Below are positions 54,886-64,000 of a DNA stretch of 64,000 bases, in pieces. The stretch lies in the NCBI GenBank assembly GCA_020740775.1, contig JAHEWK010000022.1:62001-126000 (forward strand). Reading direction: 5' to 3'. Numbering within the stretch: the stretch's first letter is position 1; every line of letters starts with the position of its first letter. Made by a program: the position numbers and the translations under genes. This DNA is from Ilyonectria destructans. Lineage: Eukaryota; Ascomycota; Sordariomycetes; Hypocreales; Nectriaceae. The notes beneath the pieces were generated by a model. That model saw nothing but the letters and a program-made list of their open reading frames with translations. It searched no databases and was not told the origin of the DNA.

Positions 54886-55500
54886 ATGCCCATTCCGGCA
54901 GGCGCTGAGACCTTGGTGGGGCCAAGCGGCCTCGTGTCGACGCCAATGAAGCTTCGAAGCATGAAGCGGAAGCTCGAGGATACCGCGAAAGAACCGAACA
55001 AAAGCAGTCGATATGCCACGAGAGCGACAACGAGAGCGACAACGGTTGAAGAAGTCGATCATGCGATCGATCCGAGGAAGGGAAACAGTAGCAACATCAG
55101 CATCAACGAGGGAAGGGTGATGCTCCAAAAGGAGGTGCGTGCTGAGCAGGGCCAGTCCAGCTGGCGCTGCCAGGCTGTGACCAAGGACTGGAAGAGCCCG
55201 AACCGGATCAGGATCGTATGCAGAGATGAAGCTGAACACAAAATGGTGAAACGACTGGTGGGAGCCAAGTTGGCACGAGGCGCCCGGGTGCTACGGGATG
55301 AGCTCTACCCCATTAAAGTGGATAATGTCAATCGCATAGCGGTGCTGGATGAAGCGGGTAATATCCGTACAGGAGCTGCCGAGGCCTTTGGAAAGGAAAA
55401 TGACACGCAGATTGCAAAGATAGTTTGGCTAAGTAAAAGAGACATTCCAAAAGCATACGGTTCAATGGTCCTGCAGATGGGAAAACCTCGCGAGAGATAG
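54886..55500 (+). pseudogene. LINE ORF1 fragment, 3' truncated
   Basis: From a true ATG at 54886. A basic N-terminus (MKLRSMKRKLEDTAKE) is followed by SSWRCQAVTKDWKSPNRIRI, GARVLRDELYPIKVDNVNR and QIAKIVWLSKRDIPKAYGSM, parallel to the ORF1 piece at 29790-30486 ([39 protein letters not shown]). The zinc knuckles are missing because the copy ends at about 55490. It preserves the N-terminus that the other copy lacks. Confidence 0.8.
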
Positions 55501-56351
55501 AGGGAAAAACCACTGCAGCTAGCATCCGTTGATCAGGGCCATCAAGCCAGAACCCTGATGCCTATAAGTAGCCCGATTCTGTGACTTCTCATAGACCTGG
55601 ATTAACAGCCAAGATCCATAGATCAAGGCATCCAAGACCCGGAGGTCATGGTAGCCAAGGCCCGGAGGCCCAGGCAGGTGCCGAGACGCAGAGGTCAAGG
55701 CAAAGGTCGAAGCCGGAAGGCTGTGGCCGAAGCCTTAGCCCACATAGATTGAAGCTGGTGTCGTGATTGCTGTTGGCTGCGATGGCTATACTTGCTGCGA
55801 GGTCTGAACCAGCATTACAGCATGTATAAGAGCCGTAGCGGTGTCGTTGGCCTCCCCAAGCCGTGCTGCTTCCCTGCTGCTATCTCAGCTGCCCAGCCGG
55901 TCAGGGCAGCAGGCTTCGATCGTGGCCGGAGCCCTTGGGCCGTGGCCGTGGCTGCTGCGTAAAGGAAGTCAACCCTCTCAATCCTTCCTTTACTGCGCTG
56001 TTAGTACCCGATGGGCACCAGCTACGGTCGCACATTACCACATGGGTGACATAACCCTTTTGGGAAGCCTCAACCATGTTCAAATACTTAGTAATTTTGT
56101 GCCCCCTTGCAAGACTACAGTACCGCGCACTATCCGAAAGGTATCTTCATTTAGATGGCATCTCCACCAGGGAATATGTCGTGATCATTCCTGGTGATGC
56201 GTCACAATTCTTCCACTCACAGATCCACACCAGCGTCAATACCCAGCCCATCGCCTCCCCATAGCTGTTATGGGCTATCCCCATCCATTCCCCAAGTAAG
56301 CTCGGGTCTATCCATCATGAGATTGTGCGACTGACCTTGTCTTGTACGTAG
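55501..56351. other. Unassigned stretch
   Basis: Repetitive purine-rich words (AAGGCCCGGAGG-like) at about 55630-55740. No supported gene. Confidence 0.35.
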
Positions 56352-56948
56352 ATATGCCTGATCACGTCCTATCGCAGACATGTCCCGATGTTCCGAAGAC
56401 CGTGGCGCCTAAATCGTACCAACGGAGCCACGATTTCATCCGCGATAGCTACCCAGGGTCGAATCTGTGTCCATATTGCGGGAGACGTTGACCCACGAGT
56501 ATCTCCATCCTCGACAGCTCGCCAGTCCCGTTTCGAGACGTTGAGACAGCTTCCACCTCCTCCGCTATACAGTCTATCGACCTAACAGCCTCTGATCGTT
56601 CCACGCCCTCACAGACGATCTTCACCGGCTCTGGAGACGGCCCTGGCCGTATCCTTGCAGCATCGCGGCCCTCCGCCGTGTATCGAGATGCCAAACTTAC
56701 CCAGAGTCGGATCGCGAGGGGCATGAGGGCGAGCTCGTCATAACTCAGTGAGGCTGTGGCTAAACAGAGCTAAAATAAGAGCAGACGGAAGATCTCGATG
56801 CGTCTCACCGTCTTCCTTGCGAGGCCTGACCCCATGAGAAATACTAGACGAGGACGAGAAGCCCCAGTGGTCTTTAGCTAGAGAGCTGCTGAAGGTCGCT
56901 TTGCGCCCCTTCGTCGACGAGGAACCATCTTTACCTGTCCACTTCTAG

Positions 56949-57605
56949 TTCGACAGCATCTTCTTTCCTCAGTTCAAGGACAAGCCTGCCCTCTCTTCTG
57001 TTCTTCAATTCGACAAGAGACTCGTTCAGAACGCCCATATTAAAGAGGGTATCACGGAGCTGAGCGACCTCGACTGGGAGAGACAGACAGTCGCGGAGCT
57101 TTTCGGCGAGGACTGCCCTTTTCGTTTCAGTAAAACAGAGGGCAGATATCTCCTTTTCCTTGTTTTCTATGAGCCATTGCCTCCTCAACCACAAGTCCCG
57201 GCCCCTCATCATATCAAGACGCCGAGGTCAGCCGTAAAGCCGTTCAAAAAGGAGAAGGGAATCAAGAAAGAGTTAGTCAAGACCGAGGTGAAGGTACAGC
57301 CAGCCTTATTAATCGGGAGCGAGTTCAACTCGCCCTCCTTGAGCCCCTCTTTGAGCCCAGTTCTACCTCCTTCGAGAGCTAGCGCAGAAGACCAGATCGA
57401 GGTTATTACTAGCGACATGGACGAGACCCGCGCAGGTCAGAAACAAGCTCGAGACCCTATAAGCTCAGCACTCTCAGTAGAGGCAGAGGATAAGGAGCTC
57501 TCGGCTGGCCCTGCCTTCACTGCCCATTGTCCCGCTGCTGGAACCCGAGGAGTTGATACAAGGAGGCCAAGTAGTCGGCATCCTCGTAAACAGACGAGGA
57601 AATAG
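56949..57605 (+). CDS. Unrecognised protein next to an integrase-type transposase, at least 218 aa
   Basis: After a CTTCTAG acceptor at 56948 one frame runs 219 codons: FDSIFFPQFKDKPALSSVLQ, GITELSDLDWERQTVAELFG, CPFRFSKTEGRYLLFLVFYE, then a Lys/Pro/Ser-rich tail with KPFKKEKGIKKELVKTEVKV and a basic end. Possible upstream exons are the frame with CPYCGRR (ATG at 56352) and a Ser/Thr-rich frame (about 56500-56740); their joins are uncertain. I know no family. It converges on the transposase at 57709-59307 with a gap of about 100 bp, so it may be the second protein of that element. Confidence 0.4.
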   Translation, partial: FDSIFFPQFKDKPALSSVLQFDKRLVQNAHIKEGITELSDLDWERQTVAELFGEDCPFRFSKTEGRYLLFLVFYEPLPPQPQVPAPHHIKTPRSAVKPFKKEKGIKKELVKTEVKVQPALLIGSEFNSPSLSPSLSPVLPPSRASAEDQIEVITSDMDETRAGQKQARDPISSALSVEAEDKELSAGPAFTAHCPAAGTRGVDTRRPSSRHPRKQTRK

Positions 57606-57708
57606 TAGTTACTCTAGCTCAAGGTGACCCAGGTCCCCCATCAGCTCGTCCACACTATTGATAATATCGCCAGGTAGCTCAGTTCCGGAGAGGCCATTGT
57701 TAATAGGC

Positions 57709-59307
57709 TCAAGGTAGTTCTGCTCGAGGAGCTGAAGCTAAAGCATTGTCAGCTAGCTTTTGAGTGCGATGGAGTACTTTTTTACGTATGAATCTCTCTT
57801 GCCCTCCAACTGGACTCTCTGGGATGCTCAGCACCGGACTTGCCCCGCAGTCGAGATGAACCTGAATCTTGTCTCTAAGCCGTAAGTAGATCGCGAGGTG
57901 TGGTCGCTTATGATCAAGCTCTCCATCTAGCTGACCATCGAACTGAAGATCCCGGAGCTGTTGATCACACCAGTCCGTTGTTATTGGGTCAAGAAGATCG
58001 TCTATATCGATAGAATCGACAGCGGCCATCATCTGGACAAGCCCATCTCGAGCCGCAGGCCCTAGATGGACTGCCCAGTTCTCCACTTCGCTTGTATTAT
58101 ACAGATCCATCGGGATCCCGGCGACGAGATTCTCCCTATTCTTCTGTGGCCGGATGCAATGGCCATTCCACATCTCCGTGAAGTCCGCAACCTCTTCACG
58201 GATCATAGGTCCATAGAGAGCATACACCGCGATCTGGTGAGCAAGACGGTTTAGTTGGAAGGGGCCGCTATCAATCAGCTCGTGTGAGAACGCAATCCAG
58301 CGCTGACTGACACCTTTGAGTAGCTTTTCCCACCAAGACTCGATCTGTTGGTTCGATGTGCTTGGGCCCCAGATATGACAGGAGCTCAGTCTCGCTCCCT
58401 GCCTGTAGACTCATTGGTTGTTATCCTCAGTGGTATACCGAAACTCTATCTGATCAAGGTCGGCGAGAATCGCCTGGGCTCCGGCCCAAAGAGGAGTCTC
58501 GATACTATGATCCAAGCGGGTGAAAAGGGGGTGGACCCCTAAGTACGATACAGTCCGTAAAAACTGTTTGAGTGAACTCAACGCAGTCATATTCCCCCTG
58601 CCGACATATATCCAGATGATGGCTCTCGAGTATGTGTCGATACAGGCGTAGATAGAGAATCCAAAGTTCTTGAGCTTCTCGTACCTATTGAGAGACCACA
58701 TGAAGTTAGGCTTAGGAACCTGGAAGTTCTTCCGGTGCTTCCAATCAGCAAGGCGTCTTTATTCGGCCTGCTTCTTCCACTCTGGGTTCGTTTGGTACTC
58801 GCGATATAAGGTATTCTGGCCGACAAGGACGCCGGCACGGATGCAGACGTAATGGTATAGATACCCCCTGCCAAATCCTCTGATGCTTGAAGACTGACGG
58901 TCATCTTGGAAGAGGAACTCTCTTGCTTTTTGAATAACCTCCTGTTGTTCAGCCAGATCTCGGAAGCGCCGCTTCATACCATGCTTCAGACGATACTCCT
59001 GTACAGTCCGCTCGGAGATCTCGATGCCGCGTCGCTTGAGATCACGGACGATGGAAGTGTCGCTATATCCGTATCGGTAGAAGTAGCCTTTGATCAGCTC
59101 GACGAAGGTGTTGGTGTCAATCTTTGAGTGAAGGGGGGAGTACTCCTGGGCACCCCATTCCGCTAACCTCCTTTTCAGGGTTCTGACGTTGAGTACGTGC
59201 CCATCGTCGCGGAGATGGGCACATATAGTGTCAATGGATAGTCCTTCTCGCCGCTGCTCGAGGATCCAGTCCTTAACGCGCTCCAGGTCCTTACGGGGCC
59301 TCGGCAT
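57709..59307 (-). pseudogene. Integrase-core (DDE) transposase with Clr5-like N-terminus, two in-frame stops
   Basis: A single frame of 533 codons from ATG 59307 is broken by TAA after WKKQAE (about 58759) and TGA after TEDNNQ (about 58411). The N-terminus (RVKDWILEQRREGLSIDTIC, then VRTLKRRLAEWG) is a Clr5-like HTH, repeated in ELIKGYFYRYGYSDTSIVRD with RTVQEYRLKHGM. The core contains WSLNRYEKLKNFGFSIYACI, DTYSRAIIWIYVG, TRLDHSIETPLWAG and QQIESWWEKL, the pattern of integrase-type transposases. The first catalytic Asp, expected before GYEKL, is Asn here (LNRYEKL). The changes (CAA to TAA, CGA to TGA, Asp to Asn, Gly to Arg) all fit C:G to T:A mutation. No inverted ends were identified. Confidence 0.72.
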
Positions 59308-59399
59308 TGTGCGAGACGCAGACCAGGGGTTCGAGATCGTGGTAGAGGTCGGAGTTCATACCTCCTTCTAAGGCTTCCAGCTGCAATATCCTGACGTGA

Positions 59400-60367
59400 G
59401 GGCAGAGGTAGCCTCCGGCTCTCTCGAGCTTCTTCCAAAGGTGCTGGAGTCTGTCAATAACCCTCACTTCTGGATACGCCTAGAGACTGTTTTGGCTATA
59501 ATTAAGCCTGTCAGCAGTCGTCAGCGTGCCTCAGAAGCTGATAGGGCTCATATCGGCCATGTGATTCCTCGTTGGCTAGAGGTTAAAGCAGAATGGATAG
59601 CACTTGACGAATCTCAGCAACATCAAGATGTGAATTTTAGCGACCTGTATTCTGTATGGTTAAACCGTATGGATAAACAATCATATGATATTCATTATGC
59701 GGGATTTGCATTACGGCCTGACACAGTCGGGACTGAGCTTCAAGAACAGCAGATGATGAAAGTGCTGCGGTTCTTTAAGGCAGCAGGATTGACTGCTGAC
59801 TACAATCATATTGTTCGAGAATTTAATCACTTCCGAGCACAATCGGGCGGCCAGTTTGCTGCAGGAGGCTTAGTCTATTCAAAAGAATGGACGCCATTAG
59901 ATGCTTGGATGCTTCTTGATAATCAGGGCAGCAAGCTGGCTACACTTGCAGTTCGAATCTTTGGAACCATAGCCAATTCAGTTCCCTCAGAGAGATCATT
60001 CTCGGCGGTTAACTTCCTCCACAGCAAGGCACGCAACAGGCTCACACCAGCCAACGCTGACAAGTTGGCGTTCATCTACATGAACGAACGGGTGCTAGAG
60101 AGGATAACGCAGTCTCAGAATCAACCTCTTGATCATCGCAATGAGGTTGATTCTACGGTGGTTAGCTGGGAAGATTTGACAGAAGACGGTTGGCTTACTC
60201 TCGAAGATACGTATATGGAAATCCATTGCGCATCAAGTCTGGAAGTTGACGCTATTCTCGGCGAGTTTACTCACCAACCCGCCTCCGACGGAGAAGAGAC
60301 AATTGTGGACAAATTTGAGGTCCAAGATGGGTCAGAGAGCGAAGGAACGGGGAAAGAATTGTCCTAA
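59400..60367 (+). pseudogene. hAT-family transposase, C-terminal half
   Basis: The open frame lacks an ATG at its start; it contains SLELLPKVLESVNNPHFWIR, VIPRWLEVKAEWIALDESQQ and the hAT dimerisation domain TIANSVPSERSFSAVNFLHS with RLTPANADKLAFIYMNERVL. The N-terminal BED finger and the first catalytic Asp are missing: the frame begins right after the integrase-type element. The stop at 60367 appears to be the natural end. The AATAAAAAGC repeats just downstream may belong to its right end. Confidence 0.8.
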
Positions 60368-60434
60368 TTTGGCTGGGTTATTTGTATTATACCTATGACC
60401 CTTGGGCAGCTTCATACATGGGTAGTTATATTGC

Positions 60435-60515
60435 AATAAAAAGCGCGCTTTTTATTCGGAATAAAAAGCTGCTTCATTATAATAAAAAGCAGTTTAATAC
60501 ACATGTGTATTAAAC
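60435..60515. repeat. Two perfect palindromes and three AATAAAAAGC repeats
   Basis: A 22-bp palindrome centred on GCGCGC (60435-60456), two further AATAAAAAGC words (60460-60490), and a 24-bp perfect palindrome centred on ACATGT (60492-60515). They lie between the hAT coding end and the LINE. Confidence 0.9.
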
Positions 60516-60539
60516 ACGTGCCCATCCCTAGGGCACACA

Positions 60540-62170
60540 TCTGAGCAGCGGGAGCTACCCCAAGCAGGTCTCCCCCAGGGATCGCCTCTGTCACCAGTCG
60601 CCAGTCGCGTTCCTCTTCTTCAACGCAGATTTGGTGCAGAGAAGGATTAAGGCGGAAGGTGGCTCAATTGCATTCGTGGACGATTACTCGGCCTGGGTGA
60701 CCGGCCCGACCACGGAGGCGAACCGGGCAGGTATTCAGTCGATCATTAACGAAGCGCTCGAGTGGGAGAGACGCAGCGGCGCAACGTTTGAAGTGGACAA
60801 GACGGCAGTCATCAACTTCACGCGAGTCACCACGCGCAACAGTGACATGCCATTTTTGATCAAGGGAACGAGGTCAAACCTAAAAACAGCGCGAAAATTC
60901 TGGGAGCGGTTATGGACGCGGGCCTGCGGTACCAGGAGCACATGGCTAGAGCCGCCGCCAAAGGGTTCACCGCCGCCATGTGTCTGAGAAGGTTGAAAAT
61001 GTTGTCACCGAGGGTGGCGAGACAGCTATTCGTAGCGACAGTCGCGCCGGCGATGGACTACGCCTCCAATGTCTGGACACACGCTCGCCGCGCAAGAGAA
61101 GCTGCCTGGCTGAATAAAGCGCAGCTGGTGGGGGCGCAGGCAATTACAAGAGCGTTCCGTACTGTTGCAACGGCGGTGGCCGAGGCCGAAGCCAGTATTC
61201 AGACGGTAGAGGAACGACACAGACAAGCCACAACAAGATTCTGCATCAACCTTCGGACCCTTCCGAAGACACACCCGCTGGCAGCTTTGAAGAACAAGGC
61301 AAGCAAGCGATTTATATCACCAATGCAGAAGATTGTCTCGGCGGCGGGAAGGGTCCACACGGATCGAATGGAGGTTATCCACGAGTATGCAGTGCCTCCA
61401 TGGACCAGCCGCATCCAGTGGTGGGCGAGGACGACCTAGCGAAGGCGGTCGAGGCACCAAACGGCGTCGATGGCATCATCATAGCAACGTCTAGCTCGCA
61501 AAAGGGCGGCATAGTAGGAATGGGAGGCGTCGTGTGCGACGCGACTCGCAACAGCGCAGGCGAGGTGGTTGCCAGCTATTCCGTCACTCTCGGGCACCCA
61601 CATGAGTCTAACAGAACAGCCTCTTTTCCGAAAGCATTTGGTGCGGTCGTATATCTGACGGGTAGTTCATTGACCGGATTGCTGCCGAGGCTTCGTGATC
61701 ACTTCCACGGCCGAGCGATTGCTCGTCATGACCGTCACGTCCCGAAAAGGAAGCCTGGGCGGCGTGCACTTCAGCGCCATCGCTATTGCTGCTAGTTCCG
61801 CTGTGTACGGATTCTGCTCGTCTCTGGGCCGGCCAAGGCCGAAGGTTTTGCACTGGGACCGATGGCCAAGGCAGCAGCGCAGAGAGCCACCAAGGCAGAG
61901 TGCATGGTAGACCGGTGGCATCGGCAAACTAACCTCTAGCGTGTGGCTATACTAACAAAAAGCAGCCTCGATTTTGGCAGACCGTGCTTCAGCTGCCGAA
62001 GATAGGATGCTGAACACTTGCAGAATTTGGCCTTCAAGCAGGCCTGTCATGGAACAAGCAGCGACGAGGTTGAGCAGCAAGCGATGGGACGACGCTCCGT
62101 GGGGCTTGGGGTGTCAGGTACCAAATGTTCTGAAATGTGAACTAGATTGTGTCAAGGCCCTATAGGGACT
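60540..62170 (+). mobile_element. LINE fragment C: reverse transcriptase 3' part, RNase H and tail
   Basis: AGLPQGSPLSP (reverse transcriptase motif), a one-base shift, then FLFFNADLVQRRI and IAFVDDYSAWVTG with the catalytic FVDD, another shift at about 60890, then DAGLRYQEHMARAAAKGFTA, ARQLFVATVAPAMDYASNVW and RRAREAAWLNKAQLVGAQAI. RNase H begins at GIIIATSSSQKGGIVGMGGV and is interrupted by the inverted block 61595-61833. The tail continues with ALGPMAKAAAQRATKAECM and VDRWHRQTN. It starts about where LINE A at 32.4 kb ends in the protein, but the two are far apart. Confidence 0.82.
61595..61833 (-). other. Inverted block inside the LINE RNase H domain
   Basis: On the minus strand this block reads NPYTAELAAIAMALKCTPPR, DVTVMTSNRSAVEVITKPRQ and, after a TGA, IYDRTKCFRKRGCSVRLMWV, the second half of a LINE RNase H domain. 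The plus-strand sequence before it ends VASYSVTLG and after it resumes with KAEGFALGPM. Turned round, the three pieces form one continuous domain. Borders are uncertain by a few bases because GGGC occurs at both joins. Confidence 0.78.
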
Positions 62171-62461
62171 TCCCTCCGGGCGAAATAAAATCCATCCATC
62201 CAACCGAGTCCCTTTGCGTGGTAAGCTTCCACTGTGGCGGTCCAACCGGAGAGCATCAGATGAAAGGTACATTCAGCGCCACCGAATTGAAACGATGATG
62301 GAAGTCACAGCAATTCCGAGAGGTACATGGAGAAAATTGCTCTCTTGACAGCCATATCGTGACGAGACTCTCTTGGCCCGTTTCTGCTGTTGGATTCTCA
62401 TGGCAGCTGCTGCGGCTGACCTCTACAACTGGTTTCAAATACGCAATATGTACAGATAACT

Positions 62462-64000
62462 CTATGAATAAGGGACATTTTCCCAACCCCATTCTTTTTT
62501 CAGTTGTGTCAGTCTCCACTCAGTAGAGCAGCCTGTAGTAATCTGCAAGCCCACCAAAAGATCGGCTACGACAACTTGTTGCTCGTTCTCTTCCAAGCAG
62601 CGGCCGGCCAGATTCAATGGTTCAAACAACTGTATTTGAACAGCTGGCTGTGGTCTGCCAAGAGCAATAGAGCAAATCTCATAGGCGTGTCGGTTGATCT
62701 GATTTGAGACTTGGCGATAGGCGCTGAGGCGTTGTATTCCATTTCGTGGATTGAATGATTCGTGCGTCGGTGGCTTGTGGAGGAGCAACAAAATCCTGGT
62801 AAAGTGGTATAATAGCAGCGTGGCAGCGCCTGTTGCGTTGCTGTAGAATATTTCTGGAAAAGGTACTTTAATTGCAGATAATTCTCTCTGCGGAGTTCTG
62901 GACCTCGAGCTGGAGCTACGTTCTGCATGGGTGTGGTAACGTTGCAGTGAAGATGTGAGGCATGGTTGAAAGCCTTCTGGTAATGATTGATACCAGATAT
63001 CAAGGTGTTGATGGATATGGTCCCAGCAGGAAAGGCCGGCAGATGTCAACCAATCCGTGTTTTGTTCAGCAACAAACACAGAAACATAATTCAGTGTCTT
63101 CAACACGATCCAGATCAAGGACCTGCATGCTATTGTTTCTGTCATTTTGCACAACGATAATTCATCACCACTCTGGACTAGCGATTCTGGGACGCAGCCA
63201 TCAGAGGCTGTATTCATTGGCAGTCCAGCAGCTTGCCAGAGACGTTTGTCTGCAATGTCGAGTTGTGTTTTACTCTTTGCAGCGTAGGATACCACATAAT
63301 CGACGCAGGCAAAGTTCCAAAAGGACGCGCGCCACGCTTTTGTTGTGTCAAGATCGCTCTGCATGGTGGGTGCTGGAATTCTGAGCGACGATGTTGGATT
63401 ATGCTCGAAGTCTAGGCCCAGGAGATGCTGAGCGCCAGACATGTGCCTATAGTTCGATATGGTAAGCGAGGGAACATGGCTGTCATGCAGAGAGGTCTCA
63501 CTGCATCATACTAGGCCGTCTATCATCCAGTGATTCATACAAAAGAAAGATGGACACAGCGGCGAGAAGATCGTCAATTGTCTCGAGTTCAGTGCGTTGT
63601 TGATGACGTCCAGGTGTTGATGGCGTAGTGTATAATGGGCTGGGCTGGCTCGAAGCGAGTAGAGTAGTTGGCGATCCGTTGCTCATAATAGGCCCTTGGT
63701 TCCGCAAAACTTGTAATGATGCAATCATTCGACGGATGGCTTTGTCATAGAACCCCGCGGCCTCATAGAGCCAGTCAATGTTGGAATCCCGGTAATGCAA
63801 GTCAAGACTAGATCGATTCGAGTCGTAACGGCCAGATTTGTTCTGTTCCCTTCGCATATTGCCAAACTGCTTCGCCGCTACAGCAGCAAGGGAATCCTTG
63901 ACCAGAAGGCTCCGTCCGATTTTGTTTGGCACTACGTGACCAAAATACCTGTCAGAGTCGAATACATCTAGCCATGGGCTGATGACATCAACGTAATGCT
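62462..64000 (-). CDS. Fungal-specific transcription factor, C-terminal part (Zn2Cys6 class), 5' end outside the window
   Basis: Two exons read leftwards: from the window edge to 63502, and 63446-62462, joined in phase across a 55-bp intron (MMQ|QHMSGAQHLLG). Visible residues begin HYVDVISPWLDVFDSDRYFG, the start of the PF11951-type regulatory domain, and continue with LLVKDSLAAVAAKQFGNM, WLYEAAGFYDKAIRRMIAS, WRASFWNFACVDYVVSY, HQHLDIWYQSLPEGFQPC and YSNATGAATLLLYHFTRILL. The C-terminus ends RLTQLKKEWGWENVPYS. The zinc cluster itself must lie beyond the right edge. About 494 residues are visible without damage. Its neighbour is LINE debris, so no target is suggested. Confidence 0.88.

Overview
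The window reads as nuclear DNA of a filamentous ascomycete (Pezizomycotina). Genes carry short introns of about 40-110 bp with GT-AG borders. The families are typical of such fungi: Zn2Cys6 regulators, SAT4/PTH11-like membrane proteins, MFS transporters, a P450 and an NmrA-like reductase. Long stretches are filled with broken transposons, several carrying stop codons of the kind C-to-T change in CpA makes (compatible with RIP, but not proven). I do not name a species. Exon borders were derived by hand from frame continuity and splice consensus.

Left part (1-12 kb). A truncated MDR oxidoreductase lies at the left edge. It is followed by a complete 2.78-kb pogo/Fot1-type DNA transposon with 93-bp inverted repeats and a TA target duplication, whose transposase has one in-frame stop. 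Next to it are a Tc1-like relic, a broken alpha/beta hydrolase, an MFS fragment and a solo LTR. A complete Zn2Cys6 regulator lies at 9.8-11.6 kb.

Middle part (12-40 kb). Intact genes are an NmrA-like reductase, a PaiB-type FMN protein, an MFS transporter, a MOSC protein, a short Zn2Cys6 protein and a seven-helix membrane protein. Between them lie a MITE-like element, remains of two membrane-protein genes, a nested LINE/LTR/LINE block (29.8-33.3 kb) and pogo-type transposases at 27.5-28.5 and 36.8-40.1 kb. The last of these has a long open frame but no ATG at its start.

Cluster (40.9-54.1 kb). Five apparently complete genes lie together: cytochrome P450 (+), Zn2Cys6/MHR regulator (-), four-histidine carotenoid/stilbene-cleaving oxygenase (-), MFS transporter (-) and a covalent-flavin BBE-like oxidase (-). 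A regulator, a transporter and three oxidative enzymes side by side suggest one pathway; a role in stilbenoid, apocarotenoid or other phenylpropanoid chemistry is inference. This is the best candidate in the window for an undescribed system.

Right part (54-64 kb). LINE pieces, an integrase-type DDE element with an unrecognised convergent ORF, a hAT fragment and a LINE 3' end with a local inversion of about 0.24 kb inside its RNase H domain. A further fungal regulator runs off the right edge.
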